The position numbers and the translations under genes are program-made. Shown piece by piece: positions 23,331 to 35,259 of a stretch of 64,000 nt of DNA; the first letter of the stretch is position 1, and the number at the start of each line of letters is the position of its first letter. The stretch lies in the NCBI GenBank assembly GCA_030549495.1, contig JAUIRK010000365.1, positions 186,001 through 250,000 of the forward strand, read 5' to 3'. Source of the DNA: Nectonema munidae (taxonomy: Eukaryota; Nematomorpha; Nectonematoida; Nectonematidae). The notes beneath the pieces were generated by a model. That model ran no database searches. It was not told the DNA's origin and saw only the letters and a program-made list of their open reading frames with translations.

Positions 23331-25392
23331 GTAAGGCTTCTTTCTTAATTATCCCCTAATTCAACAGCGTGCAGGCTGACAGTATAGGCTTCTTTATCCT
23401 TGTGCCTAATTCCTTTTTACTATAGTGTCACTTTTGAACGAAATAAAGAACAAATCCTATCATAACTTTTCAAAATTTTGTTTCCTTCAGACAAATTAAA
23501 AGTAATGTGATGTACCCTCACAATGCGATTAGTCCATCCTCCCTCATTCCCTGCATGCGCCCCCCCCCTATTCTCTAAGTAATGATATCTTATTCATTTG
23601 GATATGAATGGGGAAAGCACTAGAATTTCAATCTCAACCACTATAATTTGCTAATTGTCAAATTTTTGCTTTCAACGAAATTATTATTCATTAAGCCTCG
23701 TTCTCTCCCCTACCTTCCAACCAAGAAAGCTAGCTAGCTAGATAGCTACACGTGAACTCACAAGACTCCTCTATGCCTTTTGCTGTTAACATACGCGTAT
23801 GATTTAGCAATAATGCTAGAAAAACAACATAATAAATATATACCAGAAATTGACTCACTACCTTCTTGTTTCTACTCTCTAAGAATATCTTCTTGGTATT
23901 AGAGAGAATCGCTTAATTTAACATCGAAACTTTGTTACTGTCTCTCCTTCTCTACCACCAGATATAATAATTTCCTTGTTCAATTATGACACCACAACCA
24001 CTCCTCTGTTGGCGTATTGTGTTCCACCAGGCACTTCCACAAACAAAAGTCTTCAACAAGCACTTCACAAAAGATGAAGTGATTTCGAGTAAAAACTACA
24101 CGTTGATTAGCAAGATAGGATAATTGACTTGGCAAAGTTGTAAAAATTAATCATAATCATAATAATCACATTAAAAAAAAGTATCACACATCGCAATCTG
24201 CATTTCTATTTGGTGAAGCATGAAATATGTGCTGCACTTGTGCTTTTTTACTTCTTTGATGTCAGGCACAACACGATTCCACTCATCATTCCCTTGGCAC
24301 GCTAAACTCTGAACTCATCGTACTCGGATGCACTGCCACTACTACTGCACATTGTACATGTACACTCACTGCATGTTACAAACACGCGATCACATCACAT
24401 TACCAAAGGATTCTGATATACAATGAGGATTATGACTTATCCACCTTCTCTTCAATTATGTTCACATCATTTACTTTTGTGTAAGTTTAGAGAAGGGTAT
24501 ATATAATCAAGTGAAACATCTCGAAGGTTTCTTTTTTGTCCCTTCGCCTACTAAAGTTTTTAGGTTGAAGCCTTTGTGGTATTGGTTTTCAGAATTTCAT
24601 TTCATGGATATATTGCATGTTAAATATGAAGAAAAAGCTTTATGCATTCTTTGTCAAATTTACTATATTTGTTTGAGTAAATTGGAATATATCATTTCAT
24701 TATTATGTATGCCCTTTCCTTTATAAGACACAGGGTCAATTTTGGGATCATTTTTTGCAAAAGAGAATTCTTCTTATAGCTCTAAATTCAGTAGGGCTTT
24801 TATATAGAGTTTTTATAGTGGAAGCATAAATCAGAATTTAAGAAGTAGAGTTTCTTAAAAATAATTTCAGATTATTTTCCCAATGTACGAAGAATATACT
24901 CAGTGCTCTTTGAATGATAAATATTCAAATGCACAGAAATACATGGGTGTCCTTTTCAGAAGGTCTCTCATGGATATGCCTCCCCCCCCCCCCCCCCCCC
25001 CCGCCCGAGGGTTTGGGGGCTCAACGCGGTGTTGTAACTATACTCATTTTTTTAAAGCTAAAATTTAGAGAGAAATTTTCTTTCAAAATGTATTGTGTAA
25101 GAAAAATTTTATATCTTGTCATTTGCCAAAAAAGTGTGCACATCTTGGTTTCGTATGAAATTTAGATTTTATACCTCCATTCCAATCAATAACTATTATG
25201 CTATAAAATTGCTCATGGGTAAATTTTCTTTTGTTTTACGACTAGTAGACATTCTAGTGTCTAAAAAAATATGTTTAGTTTTCGTTTCGAAATCTAAAAA
25301 TGCTGCGGTATTCACACCAATGAGTACAAAGATATTTCGCGTGTAGAGGAGTGTCTAACAAATGAAATATCCAGTCTCTCTTTTATTGACAG
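23331..25392 (+). other. Intron 3 of the Iroquois gene
   Basis: Runs from donor GTAAGG to acceptor TTTTATTGACAG. The part at about 23500-24480 has high complexity and balanced composition, with no recognisable coding; an intronic enhancer is possible. A homopolymer of 21 C lies at 24982-25002. No transposon was recognised here. Confidence 0.7.
24982..25002. repeat. Poly-C tract, 21 bases
   Basis: Twenty-one consecutive C, then GCCCG. Striking in an AT-rich intron. Confidence 0.85.
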
Positions 25393-26012
25393 GTAAAGAA
25401 GGTAAGAAAAAGAAAATGGCGCTTTCTACTGCCTCCAACACTGAAGTTGGCACAGAACTAAATTTGTCTGCAACATTGGCATCGGATACAACTTCACCAC
25501 AAACTGCGAAAAATGAAGACACGCATCGTCGTGATGTTGACGCACAGGAACAAGACATACGCGCAATTATGGCCACAACCAAAGAACAGACTTCAAAAGC
25601 TCTACCGGTAAATCCTTCCCATCCGCCAAAGAAGATTTGGTCTATCGTGGAAGATGAGCAGGAGGACGAGAGTTCAGTTGTGAGCGCTGTCAATCACTCT
25701 AAACACTCAAAGTCCTTCACGTCATCAGCGTTGCCAACTTCTTCATTGCCGTTCCTCTCTCCGTGTCTCAACTTTCTAAACTTCAGCAACAATGCCGCCA
25801 ATGTTGTCTCCCTGCTCTCACAATGTCCCTCCGCCAGTCTTCCCTCCTTGAATGGGCCCCATGCAAACGCAGAAAGGGCGCCACCCTTGTTCTTTCAAAA
25901 TCCTCTCACTTCATCCTTTTTTCCTCCTCTCTTCCACAACTTTACTCATCATCAAAATACTTACTTTCCCATTGACATTTCACCTTCTTCCAATTATCAC
26001 AAAAGAAAATGA
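25393..26012 (+). CDS. irx: Iroquois homeobox gene, last coding exon
   Basis: Seen: acceptor TTTTATTGACAG (AG at 25391-25392); entry completes the Gly codon left open at 23330, giving ITHG-KEGKKKKMALSTASN. A Lys-rich run (KEGKKKKM) could act in nuclear import. The segment PSHPPKKIWSIVEDEQ at about residues 298-313 matches the conserved Iroquois C-terminal KPKIWSLADTA-type motif, which confirms that this exon belongs to the homeobox exon. A Ser/Pro/Asn-rich tail follows, and TGA lies at 26010-26012. Total model length 430 residues, normal to short for the family. The open frame before 25393 (MKYPVSLLLT) is intron. Downstream AATAAA at 26285 suits a short 3-prime UTR. Confidence 0.92.
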
Positions 26013-26310
26013 TGATCACCAATGATATTATCTCTAACGCACATATGTGTTTCGCGTATCTTGTAATAGCATAATTGTACTTTTTCACTTGCCACGCACC
26101 TGCGAGGGAAGAAGCGAGTGTATTTTGAATTTGTATTCATTACTTTTATCTTTCATCTTATGAGTTTATATTTTATTATATTATTATATAAAAAATTTGA
26201 AAATATTTAACTTTTTATGCTTGATATCAAAGTCATATATGGATAAATATTATTTTTATTAAACAATGTAAAAACTTTGTTATAAATAAATTTATTTGCT
26301 TCTTAGTGAT
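26013..26310 (+). other. Probable 3-prime UTR of the Iroquois gene
   Basis: Non-coding sequence after the stop, becoming AT-rich, with TATAAATAAA ending at 26290. The cleavage site is inferred to lie within about 30 bases after it. Confidence 0.55.
26285..26290 (+). terminator. Polyadenylation signal AATAAA
   Basis: A canonical hexamer 273 bases after the stop codon. AT-richness makes chance hexamers common, but position and strand fit. Confidence 0.55.
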
Positions 26311-28860
26311 TACGAATTTAGAGTCAAACTGATTTTTTGAGTTTTTTAATCAGTGATTACGCAATGATCACTGATTGGCATAAATGTTTCAGATGGAGTG
26401 ACGACTACTACTAATTCATGCCAACATCAAGAAAACTCTTTTGACATGATATTTTCAATAATGTTCCAAAACCAATATTGATTAATCGGTTAGCGACGAA
26501 AGTTGATTATATTCGCCTTTATAAAAATATCTCTTTAATACAAATTATCTGATTTACATTAGATGTCGTGTCATTATTCTTTTTCATTAAGTTCAACTTT
26601 CTTGAAATTACATTATCAATTTTTTCCAGTTTTTTTTTAAACAAAATTTAAAGTTAATTTTTGCTTTCTCTTATTCTTAAATACTTTACCTTCAATTTGG
26701 GAAATACAAAATATTTACTAAAATTGAAATAATAAATAATAGATATATATTTTTTTTAATATCTTATATAATAGATTATTCAATTATTAAACCAATAAGA
26801 CTTAGTTTGTATAAAAAAAGTTAAAATAAATTAAAAAAACATTACTAATTAGATTTTAAAAAAATTTTACTTGTGAAAATTATCCATATAAATGTATATC
26901 AGTTTTCGAACATTATTGCAATTATAAAATTAAAGTTATGAATTTATAAAAAAGTTTTTTTCTAAAAATTTTTTTTTTAGTTTTTTTCTAAGTTTTTGCA
27001 TAAATTAGTTATATTCCTTATTTCAGAAATATTAAATATTTAATGTTAAAAAAGAAGCAGTTAAACTACATTTCTTTTTTTATGCATGTCTATAGTAAGA
27101 ACGAAATTTTGTAATGCTCAAAGTTTGGATTTGCTTTGTATTGATAAATATATTAAATTTGGATTTTCAAAATTTTACATGCTAAAATTTCTTACAATCT
27201 TTTTCTTTAATATTTTCAATCACTAAAATATTTAATAATACTTTTTAATATACATTCGGTTACAATTTATTTGTAAAAGAATTTTTTGAATTATAAATTG
27301 ATTTTTCAATGATCTTTCAAATGATTTAAACTCGTTCTTTCTCTTCAAGTACTTGAGTTTTATCATTTTTGTCTTAAGATTGCACTTTCATCATTTTTTC
27401 CTTCATTACTTCAACCATTTGTTAGAAAAACATTTTTTTGGTTTATAAATCAGGGATCTCAATGGAATCAATTTTTTTTTATTCCAAACATACAAGGCGG
27501 CTTTGGAAGTAACATTTTGTCTCATTTGTTTTTCATCTTTGCTTTGACAATAAATGTATAATATTGTTTTTCATTCACTTTTCGTTAATTAAATTTTGAA
27601 TTCATTTCTGAGACACGTCAATTTATAAGGTAAACACTATTCATTCTCATCAGCCAATTAAAATAAGCTAATTCTTGTCTTTTGATTGGGTAAACTATTC
27701 GTTAATTGACAGCAAAATATCTTCTAAGTTCTGAACATGATTATTAAAAAGTTATATGTTATCAATTAAATTATTTCATTAACTTTTTTACACATTATAT
27801 AATGATATATTTTTTGAGGCAAGAACAAATTTGATTTTCATGATTATTATCTGCTGAATTTCAAATTAAAAAACAAATTTCAATTTTAAGTTATATTGAA
27901 TTTCATTTAAAAAAATAATAAAACTAAAATTAGCAAATGAATTGAAAGAATTTTATATAATATAAATATTTTTTACCATAAAAACATTTTTTGTATTTAA
28001 ATAATTATTATTTAAGCTAAAATAACTTCAACTTTGCTCCTATTGGTGCACCCATATTTAAATGTATTTGAGTTCGCATTACGTCTAGCAGATTTTGACG
28101 TTATCAAATCGCGAAAAAAATGGTATTGAAAAAAGTCGATAACAAAAATTAGTATTCCTCACAAAAATAATAATTAATGAAAAATACTTTAAAGATAAAA
28201 GGTAAGTTTATATACTAAAAAAAGGGTGATAGACAATCACAATTAGAGCTAAATTTTTCTAAAAAAAACCGGGTTTCCGTTGTTGTTAAACAACGTCAAA
28301 TCCCGGACATCTGCCAATCTAAATTTAAACACCTTTTTAAAATTGTTTCTTTTCCCTTTGATATGCGAAAATTTGTATCTTTAGCTTGCTCTTTTTTTCC
28401 TATATTTTTGCACTCAAGGCTTCATTTATAATTAATCACTTTTCTGGATAACAAATCATTCCACTCCTCTCTTCGTCAAAGGATGATATTGATCGAACTT
28501 GTGTTCCGCCACCTAAGAACTTCAAGACTTTTGCCAGATTTATTTTTTTCATTTTTCTCACAATGTCGTATTTGGATTGGTGGAGGATTTTTTCATAACA
28601 ACACATAAGCACATAAACTTTTTGTTAAAAAAATAAAAAAAAATTTTTTTTAAATAAATAATTTAAATGACAAAATAGAATAAAAAATATTTGCACTTAT
28701 ATCAAGGCTGTTAGAATCAAAAATCTTAGCTTTTAAATTAGGGAGGAACTGAAAAAAGTAAATTTAAAAACTATTTTTGAATAAATATAATCAAAAATTT
28801 CTTTTTATTAAAAATTATAAACATTTTCTGAGAGCAAGTCCATTGACCTTTCCAAAATAC
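26311..28860. other. Very AT-rich desert
   Basis: Almost entirely A/T-rich low-complexity sequence with no recognisable gene or intact repeat, apart from the small inverted block at 28265-28330. Confidence 0.6.
28265..28330. repeat. Short repeat with inverted ends
   Basis: CCGGGTTTCCGTTGTTGTTA is followed by AACAACGTCAAATCCCGGACA. GTTGTT/AACAAC and CCGGG/CCCGG pair in a hairpin. The GACATCTGCCA end resembles the start of the repeats at 17495 and 40880. Confidence 0.5.
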
Positions 28861-28865
28861 ATATT

Positions 28866-29081
28866 TTAGGTAATAGAAAACATTCGCATATACGTAAGAA
28901 TAGATATGCGAAGGCCTTGTCCCATTTGCATCTTTATTGCCCAGTTTCCCAGAAGACCAAAGAGATTCAATGACGTTTGTTCATTCAACTGTGATCGCAT
29001 CTTCAAATTTCTTAGAGTCATCAACTGTGGACTGCTCATAGTCCATTCTAAGTAACGAATCGATGCCACCAACCACACCAC
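28866..29081 (-). other. Unrecognised minus-strand ORF
   Basis: Open for 71 codons (MVWLVASIRYLEWTMSSPQL and onward; SLNLFGLLGNWAIKMQMGQG). Composition is clearly less AT-rich than the flanks, so it may be a decayed coding fragment or an isolated exon. No domain recognised. Confidence 0.25.
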
Positions 29082-29985
29082 TTATCCTGACATTTTCATT
29101 TTGTCTGACAACCTCGAATTCTTAACAACAGATAGCAAAGGTAAAAAAAGTATCAGGAAAGAACAAGCGTATATATCCTAAATCCAAATGGAAAGAAAAA
29201 ATTGCAAAGCAGCTACTCATCGAATTAAGTGTCATATATTGATTTTCGTGAACATATTGAGAATTAAAATTAAACTCTTTTCATAAAGAAACTATAGTAT
29301 ATGAATAAGTATAGCCAGTTTTAATTCACCGTTAAACTCCATATATTTCCCCCACTCAAAGACTTTAAATCTTCTGATAAATCTGTTCGTTAACAGGTTA
29401 AGAAACATTTTACAATAAGCTACCACTAATAATAGTCATGTGGCTGCTTTCTTGACTTACAAGTCTTCAAAAAATATCCTACATTTTGGTAAGTTACTCA
29501 TTTTTAAGATTATTATTTGCCTTTGTTCAGGAATTTAGTTTATCTTAAACTTTGACTTTGTTTCTTTCACATTTTGTTTCACATGAATAAGAGAAAAAAG
29601 GCAGCCATATCACTTTATTTTTAATTTCACTAAAAAACTACAAGTTAATCTCAGCGTATTTTCTCGTCATTTAAAAGCTAACGTCTATTTTAGCGTTTCC
29701 TTTCCCGGATCTCGCACTATTTTTTCTACAATTTTTGCGGCCGTGAATGTATTTGCTTCCCGGAGTTTATCGTTTTTTCATTTTATCGCTGAATTTTATT
29801 TGGCATTGGATTAAAAGATTAGGATAGTATACAAGCGGCTTTGTGGCTAGCCATTTTTTTATCCACGCTAATATCATTTTGGCGGATATTTTTTTTGTGT
29901 TGTTTCGTTGTGCCTTTTCTTTATACCTGAAATTTTGACATTTTCAAGTGTCGTAAAACATATTTGCGAAAATTAATCGTATCTT

Positions 29986-30014
29986 ATATTATTATTATTA
30001 TTATTATTATTATC
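29986..30014. repeat. (ATT)n microsatellite
   Basis: About nine ATT units. Confidence 0.9.
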
Positions 30015-30108
30015 ATTTTTAGCGCTAAAAATACATTAATCAAATAATTGGCTTTTCTGCCCTTATTTAATTTGTTCTTCCATTTTATCTATAAAAGAGA
30101 ACAGTACG

Positions 30109-30592
30109 CAGTGGCGTAGCCAAAAAATTGAAGTTGGAGGGGCAGACAAAGAATTTGAAAGGGGGCAGAAATTTTTACCAAAAATAAAGTAGTTAAAGCA
30201 CATGTACTTTAAGAATTTCAATAATGTGATATCAAAAAAAAATTTATTTTTATTTTTATTTGGAAATCAAGATGCATCACACAAATTTATTTTTTGGAAG
30301 TTCTTTGAAAAAAAGTTGAATCCTGGATTTTCTGGAAAAAAATTTCAAGATTTCATTGTTGACAATTTTTTTGTATACTCTTTCAGATAAGGAACAAGCA
30401 TAAGATTATTCTTTCTTTCTCAAGCATTGAGCATCGTTGACTGCTTAAAACTCTTTGTTTTACAGTTGTATTGGCATAATATCCAATCTAACAATCATAA
30501 ACTGCATACATATCAAAACATTCTAAAAATTCAAAAGGAATGGGGGGTGGGGGCAGAAAAAGCTCGGCCCCTGCCCCCCCCCCCCTGGAAAA
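30109..30592. mobile_element. hAT-like MITE of the CAGTGGCGTAGCC type, 3-prime end unclear
   Basis: CAGTGGCGTAGCCAAAAAAT and the following GAAGTTGG match the left end of the 19755 element. GGGGGCAGA appears on the left and a C-run (CCCCTGCCCCC) near 30570-30585. The matching right TIR is absent or decayed, so the right boundary is an estimate. Confidence 0.6.
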
Positions 30593-30830
30593 ATGAGCTC
30601 TAATCAAAATGAACACTTGGCCACAATCAAAAATATCATTTGTTTCAATTTTAAAATCTTTCAGATCGATAAAATTCATTTATTTGGATACTCTCTCGAA
30701 TTGTAAATCTTTAAATCATGATTAAAAAATAATTGATTGCCGGAAAACCCGAACCTTATCATTTTTCTCGTATATAGCCGAGATCCCAAAAAAGGGGAAA
30801 AAATTCAGGATCACTGCTTTCTATTTTTAT

Positions 30831-30976
30831 ATAGGGTAGAGGTTGGCCAGACGCTGGATTCGATAACTCAAGGTCTTGGGTTCGATACCGCATCAAGCCT
30901 GCTTTCTTCATATTGTTCAATACAAGCGGCTTAATTGTGCCTTTTTGAAAAACACCCCATGGTACTTTTATCTTTA
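30831..30976 (+). mobile_element. tRNA-derived SINE
   Basis: GTAGAGGTTGGCCAGACGCT, GGTTCGATACC (B-box), TCAAGCCTGCTTTCTTCA, ATACAAGCGGC, AATTGTGCC and ACACCCCATGGTAC follow the family order. Confidence 0.78.
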
Positions 30977-31190
30977 TGCAGAATTGCTTAATCCTGAGCA
31001 AGGGCCCAATCAGACGGGGCAATTGTCCCTGTCAGATAAGTTTATGTTATAAATTTTTAAACTTTTCAATTAAATTACAAATAAAAAAATCTAGTTTTTC
31101 TTCTCCTTCAAAAATTTGTGATTAAAATTTGTGATTGCGTCGTTGATTGTGAGTTCCAAAAAATTTAAAACAAGCCATTCAGAATATTAA

Positions 31191-31320
31191 CCCATTAAGT
31201 ACCATAGAAATCAGACGATATTTAAAAAAATGCAGACGATTTATATTCAAAGTCATTGAAAAAAGCAGACGAAGATGAAATTACTTATGTTCCCAAATGG
31301 GAACATTGGGACTTAATGGG
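31191..31320. mobile_element. piggyBac-type MITE with TTAA target duplication
   Basis: 130 bp bounded by TTAA at 31187-31190 and 31321-31324. The left end is CCCATTAAGTACCATAG, and the right end reverse-complements to CCCATTAAGTCCCAATG: about 15-bp TIRs. TTAA duplication is the piggyBac signature. Non-coding. A related end (GCATTGGGACTTAATGGG) is visible near 59654-59671. Confidence 0.85.
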
Positions 31321-31559
31321 TTAAGTACGGTCAGTCCTCGCTTAACAACGATCTCGTTTAGCAACGACTCGGAGTTGCAACGGCCTTTAAAACCAAAAAA
31401 ATTGTCAAAAGTATTCTCTTACTGTATTCGAATCCGAGTGCCAACAAAACAGGGTCATTGTGAGTTAATACAGGAGTTGATGTGAATTACAGTAGTTAAT
31501 ATACAATGTCATCCCTTCATGTTGACTGGAAAACGAAAGGATACATGTACAAATTCTCT

Positions 31560-32900
31560 TACTAGATTCGGTCTTAAGAAGCAGGGGAAAGCCATCGCCT
31601 TGGATATATTAAAATGAAAGTCCGAGCTATTGCTGACAGTCATGGCTTCTCACATTCAACTATGTCCACAATTCGCAAGAACAAAAGCAAACTCAAAGAA
31701 ATGGCTAAATCATCGACAGGATACAGCGCATTGTTAACTTTTTATCAATAAAATTCTTTGGTGTGGATGGATGCCAATATCGCTGTGAGTCTTGGTTTGA
31801 CCCAAAGTAAGGCGCTGAGCATACACGATTATCGAAGAAGGAGGTTATCTTCCAGAACAAATTTTCGATGTAGACGAGACGGGCGTTTTCTGGGAAAAAA
31901 TGCTAGAAAGAACATACCTTCACAAAGAAGCCAAAAGCATGCCTGGTTTTAAAGCATTTTAAAGACAGAGTGACAGGTAGAAATGTTGCAGGATATAAGC
32001 CTAAGCCATTTCTCTTGCCTCGGTCTCTAAATCCCCGTGCTTTAAGAATGTGAATAAACACGCATTACCAGTTTATTATCGCGCAACTTCATGGCATGGA
32101 TGAATTTAGCTCTATTTCAAAGACTGGGTTTTCAATTGCTTCGTGCCTGAAGACAGACAATATTGCTTTGAAAAAGGCATCCCATTCAAGATACTGCTTC
32201 TTCTTGATAATGCTTCGGGCCACCCCCACATATTGGAGTGTGAAAGTTGTTTATCTCCCTAAAAATACGACGTCATTCCTTCAGCTAGATCAGGTTGCAA
32301 TTGCTCATTTGAAGGCATTCACTCTATTTGTGCATTACTTTTTCCAAGGCACTATTTGCAACAGAGGACGGCGCGATGGATCTTCGGGAATTCTGGAAAG
32401 AGTACAACATCTTGCACTGCATCAAAAAAATTGAAGAAGCTTGGAAGCAAGTGACAGACAGTGAAGTGTATGCAATGTATCTTGAAAAGATGCCTTAAAA
32501 GATTTGTTAATAATAATCTAAAAGCGAAAACTCGGAAAGGGTAAAAAGATATTGTTGATCTGGCAAACATGTTGGTTGCAATTAGAAGTGCAGACTGATG
32601 ATGTGCAAGAATTACTTGATCATGTTTGAAGGGGGGGGGGGGGGGGGGGGGTTGAGTAATGAAGATTTGTTAGAGTGAGGAGAACAGCGAAAATTAGAGG
32701 AGTTAAAAGATGAAAATGATCAAACTGACGAAGTACAGAAGAAGCCTTAGCAAGTGCGTTTGCAAAGATAAATATGAAGGTGTGTTAGGAATAGAAGCCA
32801 TGGAAGCTAATTTGGAAAATGCTTCACAAAATTTGAGCAAAAGATAAAGGAGGCACTCCGACGTTATCTTGAGAATTCTACACTGAGAAAAAGGAAGATA
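31560..32900 (+). pseudogene. Tigger transposase relic (CENP-B HTH plus DDE)
   Basis: Pieces in order: AIALDILKMKVRAIADSHGF, then SHSTMSTIRKNKSKLKEMAK (CENP-B-type helix-turn-helix, about 31595-31710); EQIFDVDETGVFWEKM and RTYLHKEAKSMPGFKAF (first catalytic Asp, about 31855-31955); FKILLLLDNASGHPHIL (second Asp, about 32187-32240); VYLPKNTTSFLQLDQVAIAH (third Asp in the QLDQ motif, about 32249-32310). The order and motifs match TIGD/jerky-like transposases. Frame changes and stops separate them, so no functional protein is encoded. Confidence 0.88.
32631..32651. repeat. Poly-G tract, 21 bases
   Basis: Twenty-one consecutive G in the Tigger coding relic, so it expanded after the element lost function. 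Confidence 0.85.
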
Positions 32901-33839
32901 CAAAACAGAAGTCTATTTTAAGTTTTTACATTCAGACCCCCAGCAAAAGTTCAGCGACCCTTACCACGTTACCCTCACCCTCATCTACCCCAAACTTCCC
33001 AAAACCTGGACCACCCTCTTGTGAACGTGAAGAAGATGTCGATGACCCCGATGTTTTAGATGAAACTCCAGAAAGCGAGATATTTGAAGGATTTGAATTA
33101 TAAATTCTTTACGCTTTTTTTTCTTCTAATTTTCAATATTACAAATGTTATTACGTTATTTATTTGTTCTGCATAATTTGGCATTTAATCAAATAATCAT
33201 GGGCTCTGTATCATTTATCACTTTGGGTTAATAAAAAAAAGATATCAACTTTGTGTTTTTATTTTTTGCTACCATGAATGAAATATAACTTTCATTTTAT
33301 TTATGTACACTCAAATAAACAAATAATAGATTTTTTTTATTTATAATTAAAATTAAAAAAAATGTTAATTAATTAATAAAATTTATATTCATTATTTATA
33401 TTTAATTTTTTTTAATTAATTTTTTTTATCAATAGAAATGTGATATTTAACTGAAATCCAATAAAATCTTTATTATTACCCGCAATACAGAAAAGAGAAT
33501 GAATATATTTTATAATTTTGGTAAAAAAATCATGTTTTTTGGAGTAAAAAAGTTTTATAGTAGTCAAATGTTTTTGTAAATCATAGATTGCTCTCTACGA
33601 ATTAGGTTAGACAATTTTCAAAGTGTTAGGACATTTTTGACGATCTTTTTCAATTTTCAAATAAATAAAAAAAACTGCCTATTTTTTTAATGATGCTATG
33701 ATTTAAAGGAAAAATGAGTTTTAAACTTATAATATACATTCTATGAATAACATAACACGTAGTTAGCAGTTTGTCTACTTCCGAATCTTTGTTAATAATG
33801 TTTCGGAAAGATACTCCATCATTGCGAGGACTGTCTGTA

Positions 33840-35250
33840 CTAGTGGAAATTTGGTTTTCCTAAGAAATTTTTACTGCTCGCTTTTCTTGTAAATGATTAA
33901 AACGAAGTAAGCGCATCCAACTAAAAAGTGAGGCTTGGCGTGTTTACGTGTTACGTGTCCTCTTCGCGATTTAAGATTTTGTTTCTAATTAAAAAAAAAT
34001 CAAATTTTACATTTTTCATGATTTATTTTTTCGTGGTATAACATCGACGCAGACAAAAGAAGAAGCAATACACACACACAATCTATTTACTACTTTATTT
34101 GAATATGCAAAGTCAGAAGGGAGATTACAATCTCAAATCAAAATCCTCTTCTCCATTATCATGAGTCTCATCGTCATCATCATCATCATCGATATCAACT
34201 ATTTGTGTTTGATGGAGGAAATGAATGAAGATGAAGGAGAAGAAGTTGTCGTAGGCAGAGGAGAGAAAGAGAGAATTGCTGAAAGAATTCAAAGCATAGC
34301 ACGAATTCATCAGGTGTTTTCAAGTGAAAAACATTGATAAACGACGATATGCTATCACAACGGTATTATTGGCCATGATGATGAATTAATTTGGAATATT
34401 AAATATATAAACGCACGCGCTTCAAAACTCTCTTGCACCAGAATATAACTGTACACAAACACATAAATACATGCATACATAATAAGTGTAGTTTACTTTT
34501 CGTTTTGGAGAGAAAAAGAGAAAGTCCTAATCCAAAGCATCTTACATGTTCATGAAAATGCCTTCCTCCCCTTTCCTACTCAAGGCCACTCCTAACCTTT
34601 CGCGGATCTAAGGGGGCAACGCCCTCTACCAAGGAAGCAGGTCCGTCAGCAGGAAATTGTACTTAAAACCAGTAATTATATTAGCGATTCAAATATAACG
34701 CGGAAAAATATTCGCTTTTAACCCTTTAACGACTTTTGGAGACTTTACCCACCCCATCATCCATGTTTTCAACACTCAAATAGTTTTAGTAGTGAAACTA
34801 AAAATCCGCAAAATCTATGACCTATATTTTTTCGTCTTATTATAATATATTGATTATGAAAAATTTTGTTGAACAATCTTTTATTATCAATAATTTTCAT
34901 CACAATTGACCACGGTACAAACGTGTAACTTTTAGATTATAAAAACACTTTGAGCTCGTGAGATGTATTTTTCAGTTTGACTCTAAACAGCAAAATATAA
35001 CTTCCGACTATTCCCTACAAAAGCAAAAAAGAAGAAGCTGAGTAAATTGATGTGATTATTATTCATCACACTTCACAGGTTATAGGTTGCGTTGCATAAC
35101 ATAAAAAACACGTGAAAAGCATAAAATTATTGTTTTTTTCTTTTATTTTCAAGTTTGAAAAATGAAATATTAAAATTTAGTAATAAAGAAGGCACACGTG
35201 TGTTTGAAAAAAAATGGAAAAAATAACAACCAAGAAATTTGCCTCCTTTT
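33840..35250. other. Non-coding stretch with a balanced-composition island
   Basis: No gene recognised. About 34060-34620 is of higher complexity and includes a (CAT)n run at 34172-34190 and GGGGGCAACGCCCTC near 34613. The minus-strand ORF over the CAT run (poly-Asp) is a microsatellite artefact. Confidence 0.5.
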
Positions 35251-35259
35251 ATTGCTCGT

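Larger units (their letters stand above)
31328..33837 (+). mobile_element. Tigger (pogo-group) DNA transposon, full-length but defective
   Basis: 2510 bp. TIRs CGGTCAGTCCTCGC (31328) and GCGAGGACTGTCTG (ending 33837, reverse complement CAGACAGTCCTCGC) are flanked by TA at 31326-31327 and 33838-33839, the Tc1/mariner-type target. The + strand interior carries transposase pieces. It starts one base after the right TTAA of the piggyBac-type MITE. A run of 21 G lies at 32631-32651. Confidence 0.87.

Noticed and set aside
24883-25165. Two ORFs with poly-Pro
   Set aside because: Caused by the 21-base C run inside the last Iroquois intron.
29640-29960. Balanced stretch as a coding exon
   Set aside because: All frames are interrupted and no domain is visible.
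34125-34310. ORF with poly-Asp
   Set aside because: Caused by the (CAT)n microsatellite; no other coding support.
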